Position numbers and translations under genes: made by a program
Shown here: positions 1 through 7,823 of the stretch, in pieces
Numbering within the stretch: the stretch's first letter is position 1
Layout: each line of letters begins with the position of its first letter
Origin: an uncultured Burkholderiales bacterium
GTDB lineage: Bacteria > Pseudomonadota > Gammaproteobacteria > Burkholderiales > Burkholderiaceae_C
DNA length: 13,780 nt
Direction of reading: 5' to 3'
Assembly: GCA_903925445.1 (NCBI GenBank)
Contig: CAIYFE010000071.1
Location: 1-13,780, forward strand
Notes under the pieces: generated by a model
Told to the model about the DNA's origin: nothing
What the model saw: the letters and a program-made list of their open reading frames with translations, nothing else
Databases searched by the model: none

Positions 1-150
1 CAGTTGCGACTGATATTTGGGGTGACTCAAAAAACTCAATGCATCGGATTGCGCTGTTTCAAGCGGTGAGATGCGTTGAATCAAAAGCTCGGGGGCACCG
101 TGTAAGGTGCCCCCGAGCTTTTCAACGATTTGGCCAAGTTGCAGGGCCAC
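1..150 (-). CDS. lpxD: UDP-3-O-acylglucosamine N-acyltransferase LpxD, N-terminal 50 codons (runs off the window)
   Basis: This is the start of LpxD, which adds the second 3-hydroxyacyl chain from acyl-ACP to UDP-3-O-acylglucosamine in lipid A synthesis. Only the beginning of the N-terminal uridine-binding domain is visible; the left-handed beta-helix lies outside the window. The translation begins (V)ALQLGQIVEKLGGTLHG and continues to a segment reading ISPLETAQSDALSFLSHPKY, close to the usual LpxD pattern ending in a 'L(S/A)FL.(N/H)PKY' stretch. The start is GTG at 150, chosen because it restores the family's MAL... beginning and lies 6 nt after the skp stop; there is no strong ribosome binding site. 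Position after bamA and skp is the standard proteobacterial order (bamA-skp-lpxD-fabZ-lpxA). A perfect hairpin is encoded within codons 10-23 (listed separately). Identification is confident despite the short fragment. Confidence 0.9.
   Translation of the reverse strand, partial: MALQLGQIVEKLGGTLHGAPELLIQRISPLETAQSDALSFLSHPKYQSQL
83..122 (-). terminator. Perfect 17-bp terminator-like hairpin inside lpxD codons 10-23
   Basis: Arms at 83-99 and 106-122 are perfectly complementary with a 6-nt loop (100-105). On the lpxD sense strand the stem runs AAAAGCTCGGGGGCACC, then the loop, then its complement ending GAGCTTTTGATT. It therefore has the A-rich foot, GC-rich stem and short U-run of an intrinsic terminator, although the U-run is only four and is interrupted by GA. 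It lies wholly within coding sequence, 28 nt after the GTG start. The structure is seen directly; its action as terminator, attenuator or translational brake is inference. Confidence 0.5.
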
Positions 151-156
151 GGTGTT

Positions 157-663
157 TTACTTCGCTGCGTTCATCACCTTGAGAACTTTGTCGGTGATGT
201 CGTGCTTGGGTTTGAAATAAACCGCTTCTTGCAAAATCAAGTCGTATTTTTCGCTCTCAGCAATTTGCTTGATGACACGATTCAACACGGCCAAAACGGC
301 TTGCAACTCTTCGCTCTTGCGTGCATTGAGTTCGTCTTGCAGATCGCGGCGTTTGCGTTGAAATTCACGGTCTTGTTCACCCAGCTGTTTTTGACGTGCA
401 ATGCGTTGCGACTCTGCCAGCGTAGGCGCATCTGTATCGAATTTATCGATCGCAGACTTCAACGCCTTGCCAGCGTCATCCAAGTCTTTTTGACGCTTAG
501 AAAAATCTTGCTCCAATTTGGCCTGCGCTTGCTTTGCCGCATTGGATTCTTTGAAAACGCGATCGGTGTTGATCACGCCAACTCGGAATTCATCGGCATG
601 AGCGCTCAATGCGGCGCACGCCATCACAAAAGCCAAGCCGCATGATTTAAGCATTTTTTTCAT
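157..663 (-). CDS. skp: Periplasmic chaperone Skp/OmpH family
   Basis: Skp-like (OmpH family) periplasmic chaperone of 168 residues that holds unfolded outer-membrane proteins on their way to the Bam complex. Residues 1-23 form a Sec signal peptide: a positive MKKMLK start, a hydrophobic core and an A-H-A cleavage site before D24. The mature part starts with the family's beta-strand (FRVGVINTDRVF), followed by a long charged helical region rich in K, E, Q and R, consistent with the coiled-coil tentacles, and ends with an IAESEKYDLILQEAVYF segment typical of the family. Length is normal. The start is ATG at 663, which overlaps the bamA stop as TGATG and suggests translational coupling; an in-frame TTG one codon upstream is less likely. 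It sits between bamA, its client pathway, and lpxD. Confidence 0.93.
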   Translation of the reverse strand: MKKMLKSCGLAFVMACAALSAHADEFRVGVINTDRVFKESNAAKQAQAKLEQDFSKRQKDLDDAGKALKSAIDKFDTDAPTLAESQRIARQKQLGEQDREFQRKRRDLQDELNARKSEELQAVLAVLNRVIKQIAESEKYDLILQEAVYFKPKHDITDKVLKVMNAAK

Positions 664-2996
664 CAAAAGGTCGTCCCGATTTGAAATTGAACTCGTTGAA
701 TTGTATCGCCTTCAAAAGAGCGAACGGGGCGTGCCCAAGCCAAACGCAATGGCCCCATCGGTGTGACCCAACTGATGCCCAAACCGACTGAGGTGCGCAA
801 TTGACTCAACTCAACCGACTGATCAGGGGCAAACACGTTACCCATGTCATAAAAAGTATACAAACGCAAACTTCTGTCGTTGCCCGCACCTGGGAATGGC
901 ATTTGCAACTCAGAGTTGACCGTGATCTTGCGAGAGCCACCGACCACGTAAGACGTTCCGCTGGTCAACGCATTGGTGTTCACGACGCGTTTCCCCAAGC
1001 TCCCAGGCGAGAAGCCGCGAACTGATCCCAATCCGCCCGATGTGTAGTATTTGAAAAGCGGGAACTCTTGGCCATTCAAGCCAAAGCCCCAACCCAACTC
1101 AGAGTTGAAAGCAAAGGTGTATTGCTTTGAAAGCGGAATGTATTGCTGATATTGAGCGCCAACCTTGGCATATCGCAATTCGCCCGACGCACTGGTTTCA
1201 GAGTTCAAGCGAAGGAAACGTCCTGAAGAAGGATTCAAATAGTTGTCGCGACTATCTCGTGCCCATCCAACGGTCATTGGATACGCTCTTGTTGTGTGCC
1301 CAAATTTGTTGATGTAGTCGGTGTAAATGTCAGGCAAATACAAGCCTTCAACAATCTGAGTGTTTTCATAGCCCATGCCCACATAGACACGATCCAATTC
1401 AGTCACAGGCACGCCAAAACTCAATGAAGCACCCGTGGTGATCATTTGGTAGTCACCTTGCACCAACGTTGAGTAAGGGCGATTGACGCGGTGGTAATAG
1501 CTGACCGTTCTGGATACGCCATCTTCGGTGAAATAAGGATCAGTTTCGCTGATCACATACATGCGATTGAGTGAGCTGGTATTGACTTGCAAGCCCACGT
1601 TTTGGCCTGAGCCAAAGATGTTGTCTTGTTGAATACCAAACATGAATGTCAAGTGCTCAAGGCTTGAGTAACCTGCGCCAACGTTGAGCATGCCGGTTGG
1701 TTTTTCAGTCACATTGACATTCAAATCCACTTGATCTTGCGTACCAGCAACCTCTTGGGTGTCCAACTCCACATCTTTGAAATAACCCAATCGCTGGATA
1801 CGATCTTTTGAGAGCTTGATTTTTTGACCGTCATACCAAGCTGCTTCGGTTTGGCGCATTTCTCGGCGCACGATTTGATCGCGGGTTTTGGTGTTGCCCA
1901 CAATGTTGATTCGGCGAACATAAGCGCGTCGGGCGGGATCGGCCACCAAAACCAACTTCACGCGATTGTTTTCGCGATCAATTTCAGGGCGCGCTTCGGT
2001 GCGTGCAAACGCAAAGCCAAAATCAGCAAAGAAATCGTTGAATGCCTTGGTTGTTTTCACCACATCATCGATGTTGTAGGGCTTACCTACTTTGATGTTG
2101 ACCAAGGATTTGAATTCGTTGTCTTTGTTGAGGTAATAGCCTTCCAGCGCCACCTCAGAAACAATGAACACATTGCCTTCTGTGATGTTGATGGTGATGG
2201 AAATGTCTTGTTTGTTAGGCGAAATAGCCACTTGCGTGGAGTCAACTCTGAACTCCAAAAATCCGCGGGATTGGTACCACGCGCGCAATGTTTCCAAATC
2301 GGCATTGAGCTTGGTGCGAGAGTAACGGTCTGACTTGGTGTACCAGCTCAACCAATTGCCAACGTTTTGATCGAGTTGGCCCAACAGCGTTTTTTCAGAA
2401 AACGCATTGGCGCCCACAATTCGGATTTCTTTGATCTTGGCCAAATCACCTTCAACCACGGTGAAAGACAGATTCACTCGGTTGCGCTCAATTGGCGTGA
2501 TGGTCGTGATGACTTCTGCGCCATACAAGCTGCGATTGACGTATTGACGCTTGAGTTCTTGTTCAGCCCGATCGGCCAAGGCTTTGTCAAACGGGCGCCC
2601 TTCCGACAAGCCGATGTCTTTGAGGGCTTTGCTTAAAACGTCCTTGTCAAATTCTTTGGTGCCGATGAAGTCAACTTTGGCAATGGTGGGACGCTCTTCA
2701 ACAATCAACACGATCACATCGTCGTTGAGTTCGATGCGGACATCTTTGAACAAACCCAAGGCAAACAAGCTGCGAATCGCCGCAGCGCCTTTTTCTTCGT
2801 TGTATTGATCGCCCACACGAAATGGAATGGAAGCAAAGACGGTTCCTGGCTCGACGCGCTGAAGCCCTTCAACACGAATATCTTTGACGGTAACCGGATC
2901 TGCCGCCCACACATTAAGGCTGAGCAACGCCACAAAGAGCATCGTGAAAAAACGACGCAAAAAAGAAGCCCGCAAAGAAGTTGAAAACATATTCAT
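663..2996 (-). CDS. bamA: Outer-membrane protein assembly factor BamA (Omp85)
   Basis: BamA is the essential core of the beta-barrel assembly machinery and inserts outer-membrane proteins. The protein has 777 residues, close to the usual 760-810. Residues 1-31 are a signal peptide (RR...FFTMLFVALLSLNVWA, cleavage before ADP). Residues from about 33 to 430 carry the five POTRA repeats; the first begins VKDIRVEGLQRVEPGTVF. The rest is the 16-stranded barrel. Diagnostic features are the VRGF motif of loop 6 at residues 659-662, a WARDSRDNYLNPSSGRF segment, and a terminal phenylalanine (FQIGTTF) that fits a beta-signal. The start is ATG at 2996, which gives a complete signal peptide; a second ATG at 2990 is possible. 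No clear Shine-Dalgarno sequence precedes either one. The gene lies 25 nt after rseP and overlaps skp. The order rseP-bamA-skp is a conserved envelope-biogenesis cluster. Confidence 0.97.
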   Translation of the reverse strand: MNMFSTSLRASFLRRFFTMLFVALLSLNVWAADPVTVKDIRVEGLQRVEPGTVFASIPFRVGDQYNEEKGAAAIRSLFALGLFKDVRIELNDDVIVLIVEERPTIAKVDFIGTKEFDKDVLSKALKDIGLSEGRPFDKALADRAEQELKRQYVNRSLYGAEVITTITPIERNRVNLSFTVVEGDLAKIKEIRIVGANAFSEKTLLGQLDQNVGNWLSWYTKSDRYSRTKLNADLETLRAWYQSRGFLEFRVDSTQVAISPNKQDISITINITEGNVFIVSEVALEGYYLNKDNEFKSLVNIKVGKPYNIDDVVKTTKAFNDFFADFGFAFARTEARPEIDRENNRVKLVLVADPARRAYVRRINIVGNTKTRDQIVRREMRQTEAAWYDGQKIKLSKDRIQRLGYFKDVELDTQEVAGTQDQVDLNVNVTEKPTGMLNVGAGYSSLEHLTFMFGIQQDNIFGSGQNVGLQVNTSSLNRMYVISETDPYFTEDGVSRTVSYYHRVNRPYSTLVQGDYQMITTGASLSFGVPVTELDRVYVGMGYENTQIVEGLYLPDIYTDYINKFGHTTRAYPMTVGWARDSRDNYLNPSSGRFLRLNSETSASGELRYAKVGAQYQQYIPLSKQYTFAFNSELGWGFGLNGQEFPLFKYYTSGGLGSVRGFSPGSLGKRVVNTNALTSGTSYVVGGSRKITVNSELQMPFPGAGNDRSLRLYTFYDMGNVFAPDQSVELSQLRTSVGLGISWVTPMGPLRLAWARPVRSFEGDTIQRVQFQIGTTF

Positions 2997-3021
2997 GTGT
3001 TTTGTGTAGGAAAGCGTTTGT

Positions 3022-4389
3022 TTAAAACAACTTCAACCAACCCATTCTTTCGAGGTCGTTGAAAAAGGTAAAAATCATCAGCGCAACAATCAGGCACAAG
3101 CCAATTCGTTGCATAAAACCAAGCGCAGCAGAAGACAGTGGTCGCCCACGTACCGCCTCCAAAAGATAATACATCAGGTGTCCGCCATCGAGCATTGGCA
3201 ACGGCAGCATGTTTAAAACAAATAGGCTCACGCTGATCAGCGCCAAGTAAGACAAATAGGCAGTCCAGCCCATTTCAGCGGCTTGGCCTGCGAACTCAGC
3301 GACACCTAAAGGTCCGGTCAGGCTTTTGGCCGACGCTTCACCGATCAACATTTGCCACAGCCCATTGGCCGTCATGGCCGTGATGGCAAACGTGCGCTCA
3401 AGGCCTTTGCTCAGCGCTTCAAAAAAGCCGTACTCAACCCAAACCTGTTCAGGACGGGCTCCGATTTGTACGCCCACACGACCGATGTAGCCGCCGTCTG
3501 TGGCCACACGCGCTGGTGTGATTTCTAAATTCAGCACACCTTCATGCGGCCGCTCGATTTCCCAAACTTGCTGCGAAGGCGCGGAGAACTCGCCGCTGTG
3601 ACGAATGAATTGGCGCAGCGCGGTGGCGTCGTTGAAGCTTTGTCCATCGATGCGCAGCACGCGATCGCCAGGCAACAACCCAGCGATTTCTGCCGGCGTT
3701 GACTTTTGCACTTGACCCAAAACCGGTGCACTCAAAGCGGAGGAAATACCCAGCGCGTCGAGTCCTTGCAAGTTCTTGGGATCAAAAGCTGCAATCGTGA
3801 TCCAACGCGGGCGACTTGTTTGAGCTGACATGACCTGCAATGCGCTGGCTTGGCTGCCAAAGTCCTGATTCAAAGCCCACCACCGCAGATCTTCCATGGA
3901 CGCAATGGTTTGCGCATCGGCTTGAGTGCTACCCGCTGCCAAAATTGTGTCGCCACTTTTCAAACCTGCTACGTGAGCCGCCGAACCCATTTGAGGCATC
4001 GCAATGACGGCTTTGGTTTCAAACTGCCCCGACCAGAAAACTGTGCTTGTCAAAAAGATCGCCAACACAAGATTGGCCACGGGTCCCGCTAAAACAACCA
4101 ACGACCGCACCCACAAAGGCTTGGCGTCTAAAGCCATCGCGCGTTGTTCGGGAGCCAGGTTTGCGTCTTGGCTATCCAACATCCGAACGTAACCGCCCAA
4201 GGGAATGGCACCGATGGCGAATTCAATCTCTTGCCCATGTTGTTGACTGCGCCAAGTCAACAAAGCAGGACCAAAGCCAATCGAGAACTTTTCAACGCGC
4301 ACCCCAAACGCAACGGCCACGCGGTAATGCCCCCACTCGTGCACCGTGATCAGAATGGCCAAAGCCAAGACAAAGGCCAACGCGGTCAC
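3022..4389 (-). CDS. rseP: Intramembrane site-2 zinc metalloprotease RseP
   Basis: RseP is an inner-membrane site-2 protease. In E. coli it cuts the anti-sigma factor RseA after DegS and so releases sigma E, the envelope-stress factor. The protein has 455 residues against about 450 for E. coli. The first transmembrane segment carries the zinc-binding HEWGH at residues 17-21. Two PDZ-like regions follow in the periplasmic part (around VAGLKSGDTILAAG and IAGLLPGDRVLRIDGQSF). The third metal ligand lies in NMLPLPMLDGGH (LDG at about 400-402). The start is GTG at 4389, giving the family's short cytoplasmic N-terminus (VTALAFVLALAILITVHEWG). It overlaps the dxr stop as GTGA, which suggests coupling. 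The reading frame stays open 32 codons further upstream, but that part is only dxr coding sequence read in another frame. Confidence 0.95.
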   Translation of the reverse strand: MTALAFVLALAILITVHEWGHYRVAVAFGVRVEKFSIGFGPALLTWRSQQHGQEIEFAIGAIPLGGYVRMLDSQDANLAPEQRAMALDAKPLWVRSLVVLAGPVANLVLAIFLTSTVFWSGQFETKAVIAMPQMGSAAHVAGLKSGDTILAAGSTQADAQTIASMEDLRWWALNQDFGSQASALQVMSAQTSRPRWITIAAFDPKNLQGLDALGISSALSAPVLGQVQKSTPAEIAGLLPGDRVLRIDGQSFNDATALRQFIRHSGEFSAPSQQVWEIERPHEGVLNLEITPARVATDGGYIGRVGVQIGARPEQVWVEYGFFEALSKGLERTFAITAMTANGLWQMLIGEASAKSLTGPLGVAEFAGQAAEMGWTAYLSYLALISVSLFVLNMLPLPMLDGGHLMYYLLEAVRGRPLSSAALGFMQRIGLCLIVALMIFTFFNDLERMGWLKLF

Positions 4390-5585
4390 GCGCGCATCCT
4401 TTGGATTTGGCTGTTTGCACACGCCCGAGCTTGCGCATCCAAAGCCAACAAGTCTTGCAAACTTGAAGGGTGCGAAGGTTGGCATGTTTCTAGGGTGGAC
4501 ACATTGACCGCGTGGATCTGATCAAAGCGAATTTTTTTGTCCAAGAAGGCAGCGACGGCCTCTTCGTTGGCCGCATTCAAAACTGCTGTCGAACCCACTG
4601 GCGCGCGCAGGGCTTGCCAAGCCAAATGAATGCCAGCAAAACGCTGCGCATGTCCGTTGTCGTCTAAGGACTCAAAAGTCATGGCGGGCAGTTTTTTGAA
4701 GTCCAATGTTTGGGCGCCAGAGGTGATGCGCTCGGGCCAACTCAAGCCATAAGCGATGGGCACACGCATGTCCGGCGTACCCAACTGAGCGACCACCGAT
4801 GTGTCGCGGTACTGCACCATCGAGTGAATGATGCTTTGCGGGTGAATGACGACTTCCAGCCGCTCGGGCGGCAAGCCAAACAAATAGCGCGCTTCAATGA
4901 CTTCCAGCGCTTTGTTCATCATCGTGGCGGAGTCGACCGAAATTTTTCGTCCCATGACCCAATTGGGATGGGCGCAGGCTTGCTCGGGGGTTACGTCTTT
5001 GAGTGTCTCCAATGCGCGTGTGCGAAAAGGTCCGCCCGACGCGGTCAGGATGATTTTTTCAACCCGAGCCTCCCACGTGTTGGCGTCCTCAGGCAGCGAT
5101 TGAAAGATCGCAGAATGTTCGCTGTCAATCGGCAGCAAGGTCGCGCCGCCCGTCTTGACTGCTGACATGAAAACGTCGGCTCCGACCACCAAGGCTTCCT
5201 TGTTGGCAAGCAACAAGCGCTTGCCTGCATGCGCCGCGGCCAAGCAAGGCGACAAACCAGCCGCACCGACGATCGCAGCCATCACCATGTCCACATCAGG
5301 ATGCGACGACACATCGTCCAAAGCTTGTGCGCCACTCAAAACCTGAGTCGCCAAACCCTCTGCTTTGATTTTTTCTTGCAACAGCACTGCGGCTTGTGGT
5401 TGAGCCATCACCGCAAAAGTTGGTTTGAATTGCGCGCATTGACGAAGCATCAAATCGACTTGACTTGCGCCCGTCAACGCAAAAACTTCAAAACGATCTG
5501 GATGCCGCGAAATCACATCCAGCGTATTCACACCGATCGAACCTGTCGATCCCAATACGGTCATGCGTTGCACGGTGGCACTCAT
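4386..5585 (-). CDS. dxr: 1-deoxy-D-xylulose 5-phosphate reductoisomerase
   Basis: Dxr converts 1-deoxy-D-xylulose 5-phosphate to 2-C-methyl-D-erythritol 4-phosphate with NADPH, the committed step of the MEP isoprenoid pathway in the cytosol. The protein has 399 residues, the usual length. The NADPH-binding loop TVLGSTGSIG lies at residues 9-18. The family blocks LLANKEALVVG, LLPIDSEHSAIFQSL (the D and E bind the divalent metal), MGRKISVDSATMMNKALEVI and the flexible-loop region HPQSIIHSMVQY are all intact. The start is ATG at 5585, giving MSATVQRMTVLGSTG; an in-frame TTG at 5600 overlaps the cdsA stop but adds nothing conserved. It follows cdsA by 11 nt and overlaps rseP by 4 nt. The order cdsA-dxr-rseP is typical of betaproteobacteria. 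Confidence 0.97.
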   Translation of the reverse strand: MSATVQRMTVLGSTGSIGVNTLDVISRHPDRFEVFALTGASQVDLMLRQCAQFKPTFAVMAQPQAAVLLQEKIKAEGLATQVLSGAQALDDVSSHPDVDMVMAAIVGAAGLSPCLAAAHAGKRLLLANKEALVVGADVFMSAVKTGGATLLPIDSEHSAIFQSLPEDANTWEARVEKIILTASGGPFRTRALETLKDVTPEQACAHPNWVMGRKISVDSATMMNKALEVIEARYLFGLPPERLEVVIHPQSIIHSMVQYRDTSVVAQLGTPDMRVPIAYGLSWPERITSGAQTLDFKKLPAMTFESLDDNGHAQRFAGIHLAWQALRAPVGSTAVLNAANEEAVAAFLDKKIRFDQIHAVNVSTLETCQPSHPSSLQDLLALDAQARACANSQIQRMRA

Positions 5586-5596
5586 GGCGTTCGATT

Positions 5597-6433
5597 TCAA
5601 ACGGCTTGCGCCAACATCAAAGCCAAAGGCAATGTGGGCAACAACGCATCGACTCGGTCAAGCACACCGCCATGTCCAGGCAAGAGTTGACTGCTGTCTT
5701 TCATGCCAGCGCTTCGCTTGACCAAAGATTCCACCAAGTCACCGACCACGCTCATGGCCACCAAGAACAACACGCCAACCACCAACAAGATCACGCCGCG
5801 AGACTGCAAGCGCGAATACAAACTCAGGCTGCCCCAATCCATTTGCTGATCCAACAGCAACCAGACCGCCGCGAGCAACAAAACCCCAACCATGCCACCC
5901 CAAACGCCTTCCCAGCTTTTACCAGGGCTGATGTGCAAAGCCAATTTGCGCCGACCGAAAGCACGACCACAAAAATATGCGGCCACATCGGCCATCCAAA
6001 CCAACAGCAGCACAGAGAGCAAAAAGTTGGTGCCCATCACCTTGGCTTGGTACATGGCCAACCAAGTCAGGGACAAGGCTGCAATGCCTACCACCAAACG
6101 CACAGAGCGGGCGATGCGTGCCCAACCTTCAACGCCTTTGCGCATGAGGTGCGCTCCCACCAACACCCACGCAGCACCCGTGGCCATCCAGAGGGTTTCG
6201 GTGGTTTGGTAGGCCAACTTGTTGGCCCAAAAAACCAAACACACCAACAAACACGCCGCTCCCGTGCGCAAGGCACCTCGCATGCCCAACCCATTCAGAC
6301 GCCCCCACTCCCAAGCACCTGCGGCAATCAAGACCAAGGTCAAAGCCGCCAAAGGCTCAGCGCTGGACGCAAACAGCGCTGGCAGCAGCAGCGCAACAAG
6401 GACTAAGGCGGTGATGATGCGTTGCTTGAGCAT
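5597..6433 (-). CDS. cdsA: Phosphatidate cytidylyltransferase (CDP-diacylglycerol synthase)
   Basis: CdsA is a multi-pass inner-membrane enzyme that makes CDP-diacylglycerol from phosphatidic acid and CTP, the branch point for phosphatidylethanolamine, phosphatidylglycerol and cardiolipin. The protein has 278 residues and is mostly hydrophobic segments (for example ITALVLVALLLPALF and GVILLVVGVLFLVAMSVVGD). Near the C-terminus it carries the family signature S-L-V-K-R-x4-K-D...LPGHGGVLDRVD. ISPGKSWEGVWGG is a second conserved block. The start is ATG at 6433 (MLKQRIIT, the usual CdsA beginning), 8 nt after the frr stop; a TTG at 6445 is less likely. The Shine-Dalgarno is weak. In related bacteria uppS normally sits between frr and cdsA; here there is no room for it. 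Confidence 0.96.
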   Translation of the reverse strand: MLKQRIITALVLVALLLPALFASSAEPLAALTLVLIAAGAWEWGRLNGLGMRGALRTGAACLLVCLVFWANKLAYQTTETLWMATGAAWVLVGAHLMRKGVEGWARIARSVRLVVGIAALSLTWLAMYQAKVMGTNFLLSVLLLVWMADVAAYFCGRAFGRRKLALHISPGKSWEGVWGGMVGVLLLAAVWLLLDQQMDWGSLSLYSRLQSRGVILLVVGVLFLVAMSVVGDLVESLVKRSAGMKDSSQLLPGHGGVLDRVDALLPTLPLALMLAQAV

Positions 6434-6441
6434 GAAGTGGC

Positions 6442-7002
6442 TCAAACCGCCATGATGTCTTGCTCTTTGCCGGCCACGACTTTGTCGATGTCAGCAATGT
6501 GCTTGTCTGTGAATTTTTGGATTTCTGCTTCGGCGCGTTTTTGATCGTCTTCAGAAGCCAGTTTGTCTTTGACCAGTTTTTTGATCGCTTCATTGCCGTC
6601 GCGACGCAAATTGCGCACTGCAACTTTTGCGTTTTCGCCTTCGGAGCGAACCACTTTGGTCAACTCTTTGCGTCGCTCTTCGGACATGGGCGGCATGGGC
6701 ACACGAATCAACTCGCCCATGGACGATGGGTTCAAACCCAAATCGCTGTCTCGAATGGCTTTTTCAATCTTGGGCGCCATTTGCTTTTCCCAAGGCTGCA
6801 CGCTGATCGTGCGGGCATCCAACAAGGACACATTGGCCACTTGGCTCAATGGCACCATGGAGCCGTAGTAATCGACTTGCACCGTGTCCAACAAAGCTGG
6901 GCTGGCACGACCGGTGCGGATTTTGGTCAGGCTGTTGCTCAAGGCTGCAACCGATTGACCCATTTTGGTTTCGGTGTTCTTTTTGATGTCTGCAATCGTC
7001 AT
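6442..7002 (-). CDS. frr: Ribosome recycling factor
   Basis: Ribosome recycling factor splits post-termination ribosomes together with EF-G. The protein has 186 residues against 185 in E. coli. It begins MTIADIKKNTETKMGQSVAAL and carries the family's R-T-G-R-A-S-P-A-L-L stretch of the first long helix, the domain II segment and VPMPPMSEERRKEL, then the charged helices of the three-helix bundle with KVAVRNLRRDGNEAIKKL. The start is ATG at 7002, with a strong GAGGAG ribosome binding site 6 nt upstream. Its stop lies 14 nt after pyrH in the other direction of travel, and it ends 8 nt before the cdsA ATG. It forms part of the rpsB-tsf-pyrH-frr translation cluster conserved in proteobacteria. Confidence 0.98.
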   Translation of the reverse strand: MTIADIKKNTETKMGQSVAALSNSLTKIRTGRASPALLDTVQVDYYGSMVPLSQVANVSLLDARTISVQPWEKQMAPKIEKAIRDSDLGLNPSSMGELIRVPMPPMSEERRKELTKVVRSEGENAKVAVRNLRRDGNEAIKKLVKDKLASEDDQKRAEAEIQKFTDKHIADIDKVVAGKEQDIMAV

Positions 7003-7016
7003 GTGTTTCTCCTCAA

Positions 7017-7739
7017 TCAGACGTGCACCAAAGTGCCTTCGTCCTCGCCCATCACGACGCGCTTGAGCGCGCCATTTTTAAATATTGAAAAAACCTTCAC
7101 AGGCAATTTTTGATCACGGCACAAGGCAAAAGCCGTGGCGTCCATGATGCCCAGATTTTTGCTGATCGCTTCGTCAAAACTCAAAGCTGCGTAGCGCGTT
7201 GCACTCGGATCTTTCTTGGGATCTGCCGTGTAAACACCATCAACTTTGGTGGCTTTGAGCACCATTTCAGCACCAATCTCAGCCCCGCGCAAAGCTGCGG
7301 CGGTGTCGGTGGTGAAAAACGGATTGCCCGTGCCAGCTGCAAAAACCACCACTTTGCCCTCTTCCAAGTACTGAAGTGCTTTGGGGCGAACGTAAGGCTC
7401 GACCACTTGGTCAATTGCGATGGCCGACATCACGCGCGCTGTGACGCCCGCTTTTTGCATCGTGTCGGCCAATGCCAATGAATTCATGACCGTTGCCAAC
7501 ATGCCCATGTAGTCTGCCGTTGCTCGGTCCATGCCCACGGAGCCGCCCGCGACGCCGCGAAAAATATTGCCGCCACCAATCACAACCGCCACTTCCACGC
7601 CCAACTTGATGACTTCAGCCACCTCGTCCACGATGCGAACAATCGTGACTCGGTTGATCCCGAATGCATCGTCACCCATCAACGCTTCACCGGACAGCTT
7701 GAGCAAAATGCGTTTGTGGGCTGGCTGGATGTTTGTCAT
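7017..7739 (-). CDS. pyrH: Uridylate (UMP) kinase
   Basis: PyrH phosphorylates UMP to UDP with ATP in pyrimidine synthesis and belongs to the amino acid kinase family, not to the eukaryotic-type UMP/CMP kinases. The protein has 240 residues, as expected (E. coli 241). The phosphate-binding start KRILLKLSGEALMGDD, the VVIGGGNIFRG glycine-rich loop, the RATADYMGMLATVMNSLAL block and the nucleotide-site stretch KVDGVYTADPKKDP are all present. The start is ATG at 7739: an AAGGAG at 7748-7753 lies 8 nt before it, whereas the ATG at 7745 would leave only 2 nt and an open frame further upstream begins inside the tsf terminator. It lies 84 nt after tsf, separated by that terminator, and 14 nt before frr. 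Confidence 0.97.
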   Translation of the reverse strand: MTNIQPAHKRILLKLSGEALMGDDAFGINRVTIVRIVDEVAEVIKLGVEVAVVIGGGNIFRGVAGGSVGMDRATADYMGMLATVMNSLALADTMQKAGVTARVMSAIAIDQVVEPYVRPKALQYLEEGKVVVFAAGTGNPFFTTDTAAALRGAEIGAEMVLKATKVDGVYTADPKKDPSATRYAALSFDEAISKNLGIMDATAFALCRDQKLPVKVFSIFKNGALKRVVMGEDEGTLVHV

Positions 7740-7747
7740 GGGCATGG

Positions 7748-7753
7748 CTCCTT
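7748..7753 (-). promoter_or_regulatory. Shine-Dalgarno AAGGAG that sets the pyrH start
   Basis: AAGGAG on the minus strand is 8 nt from the ATG at 7739 but only 2 nt from the ATG at 7745. The spacing therefore favours the downstream start, giving a protein that begins MTNIQPAHKRILL. This is inference from spacing only. Confidence 0.7.
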
Positions 7754-7790
7754 GTGCGTGATGTGATGAAAAATTTTGTCGTTCAGATAT

Positions 7791-7814
7791 TAAAAAGGGA
7801 GCCACAGCTCCCTT
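7791..7814 (-). terminator. Intrinsic terminator after tsf
   Basis: On the minus strand an 8-bp perfect stem AAGGGAGC / GCTCCCTT with a TGTG loop is followed by TTTAATATC, so that five T's run from the end of the stem. It begins 9 nt after the tsf stop codon. The form is that of a classic Rho-independent terminator. pyrH starts about 50 nt further on, so it depends either on read-through or on a promoter that I cannot identify in the short remaining gap. Confidence 0.85.
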
Positions 7815-7823
7815 GGTCGTCGA

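Noticed and set aside
906..1107. 13-bp palindrome CAACTCAGAGTTG found twice (906-918 and 1095-1107) within bamA
   Set aside because: Both copies encode the same residues, N-S-E-L, in two beta-strands of the BamA barrel with the same codons. Protein repetition explains them.
3740..3780. GAACTT on the minus strand inside rseP, like a sigma E -35 element upstream of bamA
   Set aside because: No matching -10 element is present at the required 15-17 nt distance, so I do not call a sigma E promoter.
4390..4485. 32-codon N-terminal extension of rseP
   Set aside because: It lies wholly within the dxr coding sequence in another frame, and would put a non-conserved peptide in front of the first transmembrane HEWGH segment. 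GTG at 4389 fits the family.
5465..6406. Plus-strand open reading frame of about 313 codons opposite cdsA and dxr
   Set aside because: It is antisense to two well-identified genes, and its product is a low-complexity Q/H/R-rich sequence, typical of a reading frame opened by the codon bias of the opposite strand.
7740..7805. N-terminal extension of pyrH back to 7805
   Set aside because: That start is a GTG inside the tsf terminator hairpin, and it adds residues not found in UMP kinases; the ribosome binding site supports 7739.
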